In this document: positions 7,811-16,786 of the stretch, piece by piece
Layout of the letters: every line of letters starts with the position of its first letter
Numbering within the stretch: position 1 is the first letter of the stretch
Source of the DNA: an uncultured Treponema sp.
GTDB lineage: Bacteria > Spirochaetota > Spirochaetia > Treponematales > Treponemataceae
Direction of reading: 5' to 3'
Length of the DNA stretch: 49,271 bases
NCBI GenBank assembly: GCA_947165795.1
Contig: CAMVBP010000001.1
Span: forward strand, 1-49,271
Program-made: the position numbers and the translations under genes
Notes under the pieces: generated by a model
The model's database searches: none
The model's input: the letters and a program-made list of their open reading frames with translations, nothing else
What the model was told of the DNA's origin: nothing

Positions 7811-8666
7811 GAATATTTTCCGGCTTTCCGCTGAATATAATTCTCGCATTTAATTTAACATAGGCACAAATTTCTCTAAAATAATTATGCAGAATATATA
7901 CTGCCGGACATTTTGAACCAAGCCCTTTTATATTTTTATAACCAATCCGTTTTGCAAGTCGCTCTGCCCTTCGTAAATGAAATCTGCTTGTAACAATTAC
8001 AACTTTTGATTCCAGAACTTCCTGTAAAGAAATTTCAAATGTTTCAGAAATAAGCCTACAACTAAATTCAAGATTTTGAATTGTATCTTTTGCTTTATCT
8101 TCAATCAAAATTCTATCTGAAGCTATTCCTTTTTTAATCAAATGATTTTTAATTGCAGGCGCTTCAGGATAAGGAAGCCATTTTAATGTTCCGCCAGTTA
8201 CTACACAAACAGTTTCCGGATGAAGCGTTAAATATTCTGCCGCTTTTTCTACCCGAGTTATAACCGACGAAGGTAAATTTCCATCTTTATCAATTCCGCC
8301 GCCAAGTAAGATTACATAGTCCGCAGGTTCATCAAGACGACAGGTTTTTGGAGTCAGAATTAGAATCAGATTAATTATGGCAACGGAAATTATACAAACA
8401 AGAATTGACAAACTAACGTTAGTTAGCAATTTATTCTTTTGTCTTTTCCAAATCCACTTTCCTTTTTTAATTTTATAAATTGATACAAAAATTAAAATTA
8501 ATCCAAATAAACTCCAGATGTGTGTAAATGAAAAAAAGTTATCCCAGAAGGTTCCAGGATTTATAAGAATCAAAATTGCATCATAAACGATGCATAAAAT
8601 TCCAAGAACAATAAGAATAATTGGAAAAACATTTTTTCTTGAAATTTTTGAAAATAAATTTTTCAT
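7800..8666 (-). CDS. YdcF/DUF218-family membrane protein
   Basis: This 288-residue protein has three hydrophobic helices in its first 115 residues (FPIILIVLGILCIVYDAILIL, the IWSLFGLILIFVSIY region and VSLSILVCIISVAIINLILIL). A DUF218 domain follows with VILLGGGID, VVTGGT, IKNHLIKKGI, DTIQNLEFS and VVIVTSRFHLRRAERLAKRIG. SanA/YdcF/ElyC-type proteins act in the envelope, some in lipid-carrier or peptidoglycan metabolism. I chose the ATG at 8666 because it overlaps the upstream stop in an ATGA arrangement; an ATG at 8684 would have AAAGGA directly abutting it with no spacer. It is the last gene of the minus-strand block. Confidence 0.83.
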   Translation of the reverse strand: MKNLFSKISRKNVFPIILIVLGILCIVYDAILILINPGTFWDNFFSFTHIWSLFGLILIFVSIYKIKKGKWIWKRQKNKLLTNVSLSILVCIISVAIINLILILTPKTCRLDEPADYVILLGGGIDKDGNLPSSVITRVEKAAEYLTLHPETVCVVTGGTLKWLPYPEAPAIKNHLIKKGIASDRILIEDKAKDTIQNLEFSCRLISETFEISLQEVLESKVVIVTSRFHLRRAERLAKRIGYKNIKGLGSKCPAVYILHNYFREICAYVKLNARIIFSGKPENILIQ

Positions 8667-9904
8667 ACAGTTTTTCCGTCCCATTCCTTTGAATGTTCTC
8701 TTTCATATTTTATTGCTGCATTAAAATCTACTTCCGGAGAACAGTTCTGTTCAATATGTAACGCAGTTGCATGCAAGCGCTTAATACATTCAGATTTATC
8801 TTTAAAACCTAATTTAGACTTTTCTATACTTTCATGCAGGATCCTTATTGATTCATCATATATTTTAAGAGGCACAGGGAAAGGGTGTCCGTCTTTTCCT
8901 CCATGCGCAAAACTGAATCTTGCCGGATCGTTAAACCTGCTTGGTGTGCCATAAATTACTTCGCTTACCAAAGCAAGAGACTGTAAAGTTCTTGGTCCTA
9001 AACCAGGAGTAAGCATTAATTCTTCAAAATTTTCCGGCTGACTTTCATAAGCTGTCGCAAGAACTCCGCCCAAACGTTTTAAATCTACATCCTGCTCAAG
9101 AACCTCATGATGAGACGGCATAATAATTGAACGGCCTTTATTTTCTAATTCGCCAAAAAGTTCTCCCTGCAAAAATAAAGTCTGGCTTGCAGGCTTTCCA
9201 ATCTGTGCAATTTCTTTAATAATTCTTTCAGGATTTTCCCGGCTCATTTCTAAAATTGACGAACGTGAATCTTCTGCTTTTGAATCTGTAAGGTTTAAGA
9301 TTTTGCCTTTATTGTCGCCTACCACAGCCGTATGCGGCTCTTCTACAAACGAACGAACGTTAGTTGAACACCAGTGATATCGTCTTGCTTTTTTTTCTGC
9401 AGTATTCATTCCCTGCTGAACAACAGCCCAGTTTCCTGTTTTTGTTAAAATAAAATTATGCTGATATAACTGGAATCCATCCTGAACTGCATTGTTATCT
9501 ACTTTTGCAACAAGCTTACTTGTCCGAACAAGTTCATCGCCGTTTAGATTTTCCTGACAGGCAATTTCCAAAAGCTCTCCGGGAGTCATCCGTGAATATT
9601 TTCCACGTCCTCCACAAATATAAATTCCAAGTTCTTTAGCGCGGGGATTTAATCCTCTTTTTAAGGCGTACATTACACTCGTAGTAATTCCAGAGCTGTG
9701 CCAATCCATTCCCATTACAGCTCCAAACGACTGAAACCACAATGGATCGCTTAAACGTGTAAGAACTTCATCAACACCAAAATTTTCTACAAGTGATTCT
9801 GTTATAAGAGTTCCAAGCACCATCATTCTGTCTGCAAGCCAGCGTGGCACTACCCCGGTATGAAGAGGCAAATCTGCATGTCCAGAATTTCTAATACTTG
9901 GCAA
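8663..9904 (-). CDS. DUF763 domain-containing protein (TTG start)
   Basis: This 413-residue protein matches the DUF763 family, with the typical N-terminus SGHADLPLHTGVVPRWLADRM. Later come IYICGGRGKYSRMTP, a helix-hairpin-helix-like stretch LTPGLGPRTLQSLAL, and FSFAHGGKDGHPFPVP. The helix-hairpin-helix suggests nucleic acid contact, but the activity is unknown. The only usable start in frame after the preceding stop is the TTG at 9904, which places the conserved ADLPLH motif where the family expects it; no clear Shine-Dalgarno precedes it. It lies 15 bp after proC and overlaps the ydcF-like gene by 4 bp, so expression is probably coupled. Confidence 0.85.
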   Translation of the reverse strand: MPSIRNSGHADLPLHTGVVPRWLADRMMVLGTLITESLVENFGVDEVLTRLSDPLWFQSFGAVMGMDWHSSGITTSVMYALKRGLNPRAKELGIYICGGRGKYSRMTPGELLEIACQENLNGDELVRTSKLVAKVDNNAVQDGFQLYQHNFILTKTGNWAVVQQGMNTAEKKARRYHWCSTNVRSFVEEPHTAVVGDNKGKILNLTDSKAEDSRSSILEMSRENPERIIKEIAQIGKPASQTLFLQGELFGELENKGRSIIMPSHHEVLEQDVDLKRLGGVLATAYESQPENFEELMLTPGLGPRTLQSLALVSEVIYGTPSRFNDPARFSFAHGGKDGHPFPVPLKIYDESIRILHESIEKSKLGFKDKSECIKRLHATALHIEQNCSPEVDFNAAIKYEREHSKEWDGKTV

Positions 9905-9919
9905 AGTTCTACTAAAAAA

Positions 9920-10708
9920 TTATTTTCCTAATTCAATAGATTTTTTGCAGGCAGCAGTAACTGCTTCAATTATTGAATTTCTAAAACCGTTGCTTTCTAA
10001 AGCGGCAACGCCTTCTATTGTAGTTCCTGCTGGAGAACAAACCATATCTTTTAAAACTGCAGGATGTTTACCGCTTTCCAAAACCATTCCGCTTGAGCCG
10101 TAAACAGTCTGCGCAGCATATGTGTATGCCTGATTTCTTGGCATTCCACAACGAACAGCAGCATCTGCCATGGCTTCAATAAACATAAATACAAATGCAG
10201 GACCCGAACCACTTACTGCAGTTACACAATCCATAAGCTTTTCCTGAACAACTTCTACCTTTCCGGCGCAGTTCAAGATTTCCTTTACAGTTTCAACTTC
10301 GCTTTCGGTAATGTTTTCGTTATAAGTAATTGCAGTCATAGCTTCGCCAATCTGTGCACAAACGTTCGGCATCATTCTAACAAAGCGTGCTTTTGGAGCA
10401 AACGACTGCAGCTTTTCGATTTTTACGCCGGCAGCCATAGAAATAATTACAGACTTATCAGAAATGCTGTCTGCAATTTCTGCAAAAACTTCTCCCAAAA
10501 ATTGAGGTTTTACAGCAAGAAAAATGAAATCGGCTGAAAGAATTTCTTTATTTGAATTAACAACATTTGCACCAGTTTCCTGAGCAAATTTCTTTGCGGC
10601 TTCAAGATTCTTATCAGTAACAAAAATATTTTTTACATCATATTTTTTGCAAACTGAGCGCATAATTGCGCCACCCATTGCTCCAGTACCAATACAACCG
10701 ATTTTCAT
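9920..10708 (-). CDS. proC: Pyrroline-5-carboxylate reductase
   Basis: This 262-residue enzyme reduces pyrroline-5-carboxylate to proline with NAD(P)H, the last step of proline synthesis. The N-terminal Rossmann motif is IGCIGTGAMGGAIM. The C-terminal dimer and active-site region reads AVSGSGPAFVFMFIEAMADA and VYGSSGMVLESGKHP, and CSPAGTTIEG is present. The length is normal for the family. GAGG before the ATG sets the start. A clear terminator hairpin lies between this gene and the upstream immunophilin, so proC probably has its own promoter or depends on readthrough. DUF763 and ydcF-like genes follow closely. Confidence 0.96.
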   Translation of the reverse strand: MKIGCIGTGAMGGAIMRSVCKKYDVKNIFVTDKNLEAAKKFAQETGANVVNSNKEILSADFIFLAVKPQFLGEVFAEIADSISDKSVIISMAAGVKIEKLQSFAPKARFVRMMPNVCAQIGEAMTAITYNENITESEVETVKEILNCAGKVEVVQEKLMDCVTAVSGSGPAFVFMFIEAMADAAVRCGMPRNQAYTYAAQTVYGSSGMVLESGKHPAVLKDMVCSPAGTTIEGVAALESNGFRNSIIEAVTAACKKSIELGK

Positions 10709-10734
10709 TTTTTTGCCTCTTTCTTATTAAAATT

Positions 10735-10757
10735 TCAGCCTGCATAATGCAGGCTGA
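10735..10757 (-). terminator. Terminator hairpin after the immunophilin gene
   Basis: TCAGCCTGC (10735-10743) pairs with GCAGGCTGA (10749-10757) around a five-base loop, a perfect nine-pair stem. On the minus strand it follows the immunophilin stop by about 6 nt and is followed by an AT-rich stretch AAATTTTA. It is likely a rho-independent terminator, possibly leaky. Confidence 0.7.
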
Positions 10758-10763
10758 TTAATT

Positions 10764-11819
10764 TTAGAATTTAACTAATTTTACATCAAAACAAATATAT
10801 GCGCCACCAGGAATTCCTGCCTGTGGAATACCATATGAACCATAAGCAAGTTCAGGTGGAATTATTATTGTTCTTGTTTCGTTTAACTTCATTTCCTGAA
10901 CCATCTGATCAAAACCAGGAATCATCTGACCGCCTCCTGTAATGAATTCCAAAGGTTCATGTCCCTGTGGATTAAATCCGCTTGAAAAGTCAAAAATTGT
11001 TCCATTTACAAGATAACCCTGATATTCTACAGTTGCTTTTTTACCTTTTCCGCAAACAGAACCTGTTCCTTGTTTTAATATTTTATAATAAACTCCATTT
11101 GAACTTTTCTTGCATCCATCAACAAGTTTTGCAAATTCTTTTTCTTTCTTTTCTTTGTTGATTATTTTCTGTTCAGCCATAAGCTTATTAAAGCTTGACT
11201 GAGTTACTTTAAAAGCTTCTGCATCTTTTCCCTGTCGAACAATAGTAATAGATTTAATTGTATCGTTCTGAGCAACTTTATTTACAACTTCCTGACCGCT
11301 TACAACTTCTCCAAAAATTGTGTGCTTATAGTTTAACCAGTCTGTTGGAACATGAGTAATAAAGAACTGACTTCCGTTTGTATCTTCTCCAGAATTTGCC
11401 ATAGCAAGTTTTCCTGGACGGTCAAATACTAATCCGTCTACAAATTCATCCGGGAATTTATAGCCTGGTCCACCAGTTCCGTTTCCTCTTGGATCTCCAC
11501 CCTGAATCATAAAACTAGAAATTACACGATGGAATTTTAATCCGTTATAAAATGGCTTTCCGCCAGCTGCATCCAATGTACCTTCTGCTAGACCAACAAA
11601 GTTTGAAACAGTCATTGGTGTCTTTTTATAAAAAAGCTCTAAGATAATTGTTCCTTTTTCTGTCTCGAGTACAGCAAAAAGACCTTCTTTTCCTTCAATA
11701 GCACTCATCTTTGGATTCCCCTTTAAATTTTGATTATTTTTTGATTCAGCAAAAACATTTACCGAAAGAAATAAACAGCAGGCTAAAATTCCTGCAATTC
11801 TTTTAAGATACATTTTCAC
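10764..11819 (-). CDS. Exported cyclophilin-FKBP fusion peptidyl-prolyl isomerase
   Basis: This 351-residue protein joins two unrelated prolyl isomerase folds. A signal peptide (about 1-24, ILACCLFLSVNVFA) suggests export to the periplasm. The cyclophilin domain (about 45-200) has FHRVI, MIQGGDPRGNGTGG and NGSQFFIT. A lysine-rich helical linker (about 205-235) leads to an FKBP domain (about 255-351) with VEYQGYLVNGTIFDFS, GGGQMIPGFD and IIPPELAYGSYGIP. Both should catalyse cis-trans prolyl isomerisation and help fold exported proteins. GGAGG (11826-11830) lies six bases before the GTG at 11819, so GTG is the preferred start over the ATG at 11813. Dual-family immunophilins have been described in a few organisms, including spirochaetes. 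Confidence 0.93.
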   Translation of the reverse strand: MKMYLKRIAGILACCLFLSVNVFAESKNNQNLKGNPKMSAIEGKEGLFAVLETEKGTIILELFYKKTPMTVSNFVGLAEGTLDAAGGKPFYNGLKFHRVISSFMIQGGDPRGNGTGGPGYKFPDEFVDGLVFDRPGKLAMANSGEDTNGSQFFITHVPTDWLNYKHTIFGEVVSGQEVVNKVAQNDTIKSITIVRQGKDAEAFKVTQSSFNKLMAEQKIINKEKKEKEFAKLVDGCKKSSNGVYYKILKQGTGSVCGKGKKATVEYQGYLVNGTIFDFSSGFNPQGHEPLEFITGGGQMIPGFDQMVQEMKLNETRTIIIPPELAYGSYGIPQAGIPGGAYICFDVKLVKF

Positions 11820-11833
11820 TTTTTTCCTCCGAA

Positions 11834-12640
11834 TTATAAAAACTGCTTATAAAACCATTCATAAACAGCATTCATTCTTGTAGTCATGGAATCTGTTATC
11901 TGACTTTTTATACCAGGAAATTTAACACTGTCCAAATCTGTACAAAGATAAAGAAGAAGATCTTCTCCGCAATCTACAACAAGGATATAAATCTTCATTT
12001 TATCCGGATAAATTGCTTTAAATGGTCCTAAGCCCATTGTATCTGTAATACAGAATTCACAAAGCAGTGTATTATCATTCTGATAATAAGTAAGCTTATA
12101 ATGATTCACGCCAAAAGAAGCATCGTCCTGCATACAATAAGAAATCTGTCCGTCAGCATTTCCTGTATTCTGGTCTTCAATTTTTTCATTGCTGTTTTCG
12201 GCTGCTACCATATAAGCTTTATCATACAAAACCCTAACCTTCTTTTTTGTTGTTGAATAATATGTCATTCCCTGCATTTTAGAAACAGAACGGCAAACTC
12301 TGGAAACATCATCAATTGTTAAATCTGAATCCTGAGCATTCTTATTATTTAAACGGTCAGTCTTTTTTGCATAATAAAGACCTTCAAAAGTAAACGGATA
12401 ATTCTTTTTTGCTTTTTCTACCATTCCGTCTTTAATTATTTTTGAATAATCAGTTTCTGGAAGGTATTTTAAAGTCATTGAGCCGTCGTCGCGATATTCT
12501 GTGATTTTTCCGTTTGTAACTAATTCATTGTAAAGATTAGAAGGCACTAAGTTTTTTAACATATCTGATTGTGCATGAACAGAAGATAAACCGGTAAGTA
12601 ATAAACCAAAAATTAAAAATTTTTTATAATTGCTTTTCAC
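11834..12640 (-). CDS. Exported protein of unknown function (possibly DUF6675 family)
   Basis: This 268-residue protein has a signal peptide (VKSNYKKFLIFGLLLTGLSS, then VHAQ) and no further membrane helix, so it is probably periplasmic. I do not recognise catalytic motifs. It resembles in style a spirochaete-restricted family I would tentatively name DUF6675, from memory only. Four Cys residues (in RVCRSV, SYCMQD, EFCITD and VVDCGED, with one more in YLCTD) could form disulfides. I chose the GTG at 12640 because GGAGG sits five bases before it; an ATG 24 bases upstream lies ahead of that ribosome site. It sits 14 bp upstream of the immunophilin gene, suggesting co-transcription with a possible folding partner. 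Confidence 0.7.
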   Translation of the reverse strand: MKSNYKKFLIFGLLLTGLSSVHAQSDMLKNLVPSNLYNELVTNGKITEYRDDGSMTLKYLPETDYSKIIKDGMVEKAKKNYPFTFEGLYYAKKTDRLNNKNAQDSDLTIDDVSRVCRSVSKMQGMTYYSTTKKKVRVLYDKAYMVAAENSNEKIEDQNTGNADGQISYCMQDDASFGVNHYKLTYYQNDNTLLCEFCITDTMGLGPFKAIYPDKMKIYILVVDCGEDLLLYLCTDLDSVKFPGIKSQITDSMTTRMNAVYEWFYKQFL

Positions 12641-12659
12641 AAAAACCTCCGCTTTGCAT

Positions 12660-12694
12660 AACATCTATTTAAACAAAAGTTTTTAATAGATGTT
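12660..12694 (-). other. Stem-loop between jag and the exported-protein gene
   Basis: AACATCTATT (12660-12669) pairs with AATAGATGTT (12685-12694), a ten-pair stem with a 15-nt loop. It lacks a T-tract, so it may be an RNA-processing or attenuation element and not a strong terminator. It ends about nine bases before the GGAGG of the downstream gene. Confidence 0.45.
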
Positions 12695-12710
12695 ACGCGT
12701 TTGAATCTGC

Positions 12711-13403
12711 CTAGCGGATTCCCTTGTAAATAACTCTAACCTGCTTAAAGAGTCCTTCGCCTTCGCTCTTTGTTTCTACATCAGGAATGTCATTCAAAGT
12801 TGTGTGAATAAGTCTTCTTTCAAATGGATTCATTGGTTCAAGAAGAATAGAACGTTTTGCTGAACGAACCTTATCTGCTGTATTGTAAGCAAGACGAACT
12901 AATGATTCTTCTCTGCGGATTCTGTAGTTTTCTGTATCAAGAATTACGCGAACCTCTTCGTGTCCAAGACGGCCTGCGTAAATATTTGCAAGAAGCTGAA
13001 GTGCATCAAGATTCTTTCCTTTTCTTCCAATAAGAATTGAAGAATTTGGTGAATCCATTCTGATTCCAAGCTTTTTATCTTCTCTGTAAGATACTTCAAC
13101 TTTTACATTGTAGCCCATTTTTTCTACGATATTAGAAATGAATTCTATAAGCTTCTGTTCAAATTCACCCTGTGGAAGCGGATCAACTACAATTCGCGAA
13201 TGATTTTCTTCAATATTTTTCTTTCCTAAGCTGCCTTCATCATCTAATGTGTGAATGCGGATTTTTACATATCCTTTAGAAAAAATAGATTTTTTCTGAG
13301 TTTCAAGAATTTCTACATCGAACTGATCTCTTTCAAGGCCAAGTTCATTTGCTGCAAGTTCAATTGCTTCCTTTTCTGTTTTACCTTCAAATTCGTAAGT
13401 CAT
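12711..13403 (-). CDS. jag: Jag/KhpB RNA-binding protein
   Basis: This 230-residue protein has the three Jag modules in order. The Jag-N domain (about 1-50, MTYEFEGKTEKEAIELAANE) comes first. A type II KH domain follows with SSILIGRKGKNLDALQLL, then an R3H domain with PFERRLIHTTL (Arg-x3-His). It is a cytosolic RNA-binding protein, often encoded after yidC and linked to envelope and cell-division control in other bacteria. AAGGAG precedes the ATG. It follows yidC by 40 bp in the conserved rpmH-rnpA-yidD-yidC-jag order. Confidence 0.94.
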   Translation of the reverse strand: MTYEFEGKTEKEAIELAANELGLERDQFDVEILETQKKSIFSKGYVKIRIHTLDDEGSLGKKNIEENHSRIVVDPLPQGEFEQKLIEFISNIVEKMGYNVKVEVSYREDKKLGIRMDSPNSSILIGRKGKNLDALQLLANIYAGRLGHEEVRVILDTENYRIRREESLVRLAYNTADKVRSAKRSILLEPMNPFERRLIHTTLNDIPDVETKSEGEGLFKQVRVIYKGIR

Positions 13404-13443
13404 TTCATACTCCTTATATTACTACGCCTGATAAGGCTGAATT

Positions 13444-15258
13444 TTACTTTCTTTTACCCTTTCCTTTTGGAGGAATTACTTTCTGCTGAGGCTGATTAGC
13501 GGCAAGTTCCTCTTTTTTAGACTTCATCATTTTGTTAATGATAAGCTGCTGAATCATCTGGAAAAGGTTACTTACTGTCCAATAAAGAATAAGTCCAGAT
13601 GGTGCACTATAGAAGATGAAGAAGAATATAAGTGGCATACCATAAGTCATAAACTTCATTGTCATCTGAGTCTGATTTGAACCTGTTGTCATACCGCCGT
13701 TCTGTGTAAGCTTTCCAAAGAGAAGCTGAGTAATTACATAAATTATTGGCAATAAACGAATTTCTTCAGTTCTAAGCAATGGAATTGTGAACTTTAATGT
13801 TGCAACATGATCACCGCGAGACAAGTCAGGAATCCAGCCCGGAATAAATTCAGCACCACGGAATTCAAAGTAATTGTTGAACATATCAAACATTGCAAAC
13901 AAAATCATCATTTGAATTATCATTGGAAGACAGCCGCTTGCAGGATTATATCCGGCCTGCTTATAAAGCTTTTGTGTTTCTATCTGAAGCTTCTGCTGAT
14001 CGTCTTTGTATTTAGCCTGAATTGCCTGAAGTTTTGGCTGCAATTCCTGCATTTTAAGAGTTCCCATAGACTGCTTTTTAGAAAGTGGGAACAATAAAAC
14101 TCTAAGAAGAAGTGTAAGAACAATAATTGCAACACCCCAGTTGCGAACAACTTTATGAATCTGCTCAAGAACAAATTTAAGAATTGATTCAAGCCATTTA
14201 AGCCAGTCATAAGTCTGCAAACCTTCGTTCAAACGGTATCCGCTGATTGCCCAGCCGTTTTTATCTGCAACATTATAACGCTTTAAATCTTCATCATTTC
14301 TTGGTCCATAATAAATATAATATGAATCCTGAATGTCGCTTCCTGTAAATGACTTTCTTTCTACAAAGCTTTGTGCATTTGCATAATCATTCACTTCAAC
14401 CTTTGAAGAATAATAATATGAATTTACAATTTCCGGCTTTGTAGGAATTACAATTTCAATAAAGTATTTACCTGCAATTCCAGTCCAGATTGCATTTTTA
14501 TCGTATTTACTGAACTGATTATTTCCAACAACAATTTTCTTTGTCTTTTTTCCATTAAATGCAAGGAACGAGCGGTTTTCGTATTTATCGCGTTTTGCAT
14601 AATAATGAGGACCAATCTGTGGAGATGTGCGGAGTGTGTAAGAAGTTCCGTCAAAATCAATTCCGCGGCCTTCACTGTCGTGGAAAAGAACTTCTAATTT
14701 GAATACATACTCATCAGGCATAAAAGTATATTTTTTACCAACCATAACCTTTCTGCCGTTAATCAACAGATTCTGTTTGAAAAGATAAGTATATTCATCT
14801 ATTTTTTCTACAGCAAAAATTTTGTCTGTAATGGAATTGTCTGCCTTTCCTATTGAAAGTGCGCAGGCTCTGTTTGCTTTGCTTATATTATCTGCAAGCT
14901 GAACGCCGTCATCGGTTTCCATATCATAATGGTTATTCAACTTAAAGCTTATAATATCTCCGCCTTTATTTGTAAGAACAATTTCTGCAACATTTGTATT
15001 TACAGTAAAAGTCTGTTCTGTAAGAACATCATTTTCTTCTACTGCTTCTTCAGTGTTTTCTGAATTTTCTTCAATACTGAATTCTGCAAGTTCTGTATTT
15101 ACTGCAGACTCTTCTTTAGATTCTTTGGTTTCCACAACTTCTTTTCCAGAAGGAACTGGAGTCATTTTAAGTGATGGAAAAATCATTGGAATAATAAAAT
15201 AAGAACCAATTATAATCAGTGTAGAAATGACTATAAACAAGACTGTGTTTTTATTCAA
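13444..15258 (-). CDS. yidC: Membrane protein insertase YidC
   Basis: This 604-residue insertase has an N-terminal membrane helix (about 6-28), an acidic Glu-rich stretch (about 40-80) and a large periplasmic domain (about 85-340). The conserved insertase core runs from about 370 to 575, including LLRVLLFPLSKKQSMGTLKMQELQP, GCLPMIIQMMILFAMF, and the last helices ending LILYWTVSNLFQMIQQ. The C-terminus is basic, as in ribosome-contacting YidC proteins. It inserts and folds inner membrane proteins with or without SecYEG. GGAGAA supports the start. The size fits Gram-negative-type YidC with a periplasmic domain. Confidence 0.97.
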   Translation of the reverse strand: MNKNTVLFIVISTLIIIGSYFIIPMIFPSLKMTPVPSGKEVVETKESKEESAVNTELAEFSIEENSENTEEAVEENDVLTEQTFTVNTNVAEIVLTNKGGDIISFKLNNHYDMETDDGVQLADNISKANRACALSIGKADNSITDKIFAVEKIDEYTYLFKQNLLINGRKVMVGKKYTFMPDEYVFKLEVLFHDSEGRGIDFDGTSYTLRTSPQIGPHYYAKRDKYENRSFLAFNGKKTKKIVVGNNQFSKYDKNAIWTGIAGKYFIEIVIPTKPEIVNSYYYSSKVEVNDYANAQSFVERKSFTGSDIQDSYYIYYGPRNDEDLKRYNVADKNGWAISGYRLNEGLQTYDWLKWLESILKFVLEQIHKVVRNWGVAIIVLTLLLRVLLFPLSKKQSMGTLKMQELQPKLQAIQAKYKDDQQKLQIETQKLYKQAGYNPASGCLPMIIQMMILFAMFDMFNNYFEFRGAEFIPGWIPDLSRGDHVATLKFTIPLLRTEEIRLLPIIYVITQLLFGKLTQNGGMTTGSNQTQMTMKFMTYGMPLIFFFIFYSAPSGLILYWTVSNLFQMIQQLIINKMMKSKKEELAANQPQQKVIPPKGKGKRK

Positions 15259-15274
15259 TTTTTTCTCCTATTGG

Positions 15275-15541
15275 CTAAGGCACAGGGTCATATCCGCCTT
15301 TACAATACGGATTGCATTTTAAAATTCGCTTTGCTGCCAACAGACAACCTTTTACTGGTCCATATTTTTTTATTGCTTCCACAGCGTATGCAGAACAAGT
15401 GGGAGTAAATCTGCACGTATTTGGAAACAACGGAGAAATACAAATCTGGTAAATTCTAATTAAGAAACACAGAAATTTAATAATAAAATTTCTTATAGCA
15501 TTCCAAATGGAAAATTTATGAAATCCCTCATCAAGATTCAT
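15275..15541 (-). CDS. yidD: Membrane protein insertion efficiency factor YidD
   Basis: This 88-residue protein carries the YidD signature: [24 protein letters not shown] followed by [37 protein letters not shown], with the conserved Cys residues. It is an amphipathic, membrane-associated helper of YidC-dependent insertion. The N-terminus is about 20 residues longer than many homologues; GAGG before the ATG at 15541 nonetheless supports this start. It lies 3 bp after rnpA and 16 bp before yidC, so all are translated from one message. Confidence 0.95.
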   Translation of the reverse strand: MNLDEGFHKFSIWNAIRNFIIKFLCFLIRIYQICISPLFPNTCRFTPTCSAYAVEAIKKYGPVKGCLLAAKRILKCNPYCKGGYDPVP

Positions 15542-15544
15542 AAT

Positions 15545-15907
15545 TCATTCCTCAATTAAACCTGCCTTCTGGCATAATAAACGAATTTGCTCACATCGCG
15601 AGTTGAACGAGTCATTTCCAGGATAGATTAAAAACAACATATCATATCCAGTGTTCAGATGTGATTTTATTAAACGATAGACTTCCCGGCTGTATCTTTT
15701 TGATAAGTTCCTTTGAACAGCGTTACCGTATCCACGATTCAAAGGAAAACCTACACGGTTTATTCCAAGATTATTTTCTGCATAAAACAGCTTTGCTCCC
15801 GGAATACTTACTTTATTTCCGTTTTTAAACAGATATTTAAAATCGGCAGGATTTTTTATTCGCTCTTTACGATTAAATGATCCTGTCGTTAATAATTCTG
15901 TTGCCAT
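15545..15907 (-). CDS. rnpA: Ribonuclease P protein component
   Basis: This 120-residue basic protein is the protein subunit of RNase P, which matures the 5' ends of tRNAs. The diagnostic region is RVGFPLNRGYGNAVQRNLSKRYSREVYR, where RNLSKR replaces the usual RNRxKR. The N-terminal F(N)RKERIKNPADFKYLFKNG is typical. AGGG directly abuts the ATG, so initiation is probably coupled to rpmH, whose stop lies 9 bp upstream. The conserved rpmH-rnpA pairing is present. Confidence 0.94.
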   Translation of the reverse strand: MATELLTTGSFNRKERIKNPADFKYLFKNGNKVSIPGAKLFYAENNLGINRVGFPLNRGYGNAVQRNLSKRYSREVYRLIKSHLNTGYDMLFLIYPGNDSFNSRCEQIRLLCQKAGLIEE

Positions 15908-15916
15908 CCCTAAAAA

Positions 15917-16072
15917 TTAATACTTTTTATTTTCGTCAGCAACGCTAAGTTTTGCTCTTCCCTTAGCTCTTCTTCTTGCGAGAACTTTGCGTCCACCTTT
16001 TGTAGCCATTCTGGCACGGAATCCAAATTTTCGGTTTCTTTTTACTTTACTTGGTTGATATGTTCTTTTCAT
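15917..16072 (-). CDS. rpmH: 50S ribosomal protein L34
   Basis: This 51-residue protein is too short for many gene callers. The translation starts [20 protein letters not shown] and continues with [20 protein letters not shown] and a slightly longer tail ending ENKKY. It is a highly basic component of the large ribosomal subunit. AAGGAG (16081-16086) lies eight bases before the ATG at 16072. It leads the rnpA-yidD-yidC-jag cluster. The 108-bp gap upstream is AT-rich and probably holds its promoter, but I could not fix a convincing -35. Confidence 0.97.
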   Translation of the reverse strand: MKRTYQPSKVKRNRKFGFRARMATKGGRKVLARRRAKGRAKLSVADENKKY

Positions 16073-16180
16073 AGAACGTACTCCTTATATATTTATAATA
16101 ATTTTCAAAATTTAAAACCCCGTCATTCATTGCATATAACAACAATGCGAGAAATATTAATGAAAGTGGCTATAAATATA

Positions 16181-16786
16181 TCATTTATTTTCTGTATTGG
16201 TCAACATAGTTTGACGTATGTTTTCTAATTTAACAAGCAGCTCCGGAGGAAGTGGATTTTTCTTTGGTTTTGCTCCGGTTCCGCCTGCAGAAGCTTCTTC
16301 TGCTTTTTGAGGAAACAGTTTTTCTATTTCTTTTTCCGTTTCTTCCATTTTAGCAAGCATTTCGTCGCGTGCTTTTTTAACAGAAGCATCGTAGGCTTCG
16401 GTTTTTTCTCCATTTAAAGTAAATGATGAACCTGAAGTCCTGAAGGCAAGATTCTTTACCTTAAGCTCCGGAAGATACATATTTATTCCGCGCAGAATAA
16501 ATTTTTTATACATATTCAAATACTGAATCCAGCCCGGATGATCGGTTTCTACAAGAAGCGTTCCGTTTTTTAAATCTACAACTCTTGTATTTCCGGCAAG
16601 GCGTTCACCAATCGGCATGCGTTTTTCGTTATTTTCGCTTTCGTCTTTGTATGAATGAATTCCAAGAACAACCTTTTTCCAGATGGTAAATATATTTTTT
16701 TCTTCGCCCTGAGAATTTGCGTTTACAGAAAATCCGCCGAAGCTTTTCATCATATCTTTGCTGGAAATTATTTTCGAAGAGTCCAT
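16181..16786 (-). CDS. dciA: DciA-like helicase loader (DUF721)
   Basis: This 201-residue protein carries a DUF721 core (about residues 30-125): IWKKVVLGIHSY, GERLAGNTRVVDLKNGTLLV, ETDHPGWIQYLNMYKKFIL and the following LPELKVKNLAFR. The C-terminus (about 130-201) is charged and probably disordered. DciA proteins load the replicative helicase DnaB in bacteria without DnaC/DnaI, which fits its place in the dnaA-dnaN-recF cluster. GGTGGAG before the ATG supports the start. It overlaps the end of recF by 19 bp, indicating translational coupling. Confidence 0.85.
   Translation of the reverse strand: MDSSKIISSKDMMKSFGGFSVNANSQGEEKNIFTIWKKVVLGIHSYKDESENNEKRMPIGERLAGNTRVVDLKNGTLLVETDHPGWIQYLNMYKKFILRGINMYLPELKVKNLAFRTSGSSFTLNGEKTEAYDASVKKARDEMLAKMEETEKEIEKLFPQKAEEASAGGTGAKPKKNPLPPELLVKLENIRQTMLTNTENK

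Noticed and set aside
8667..8684. ATG at 8684 as start of the ydcF-like gene
   Set aside because: AAAGGA abuts it with no spacer. The ATGA overlap at 8663-8666 is a standard coupled start.
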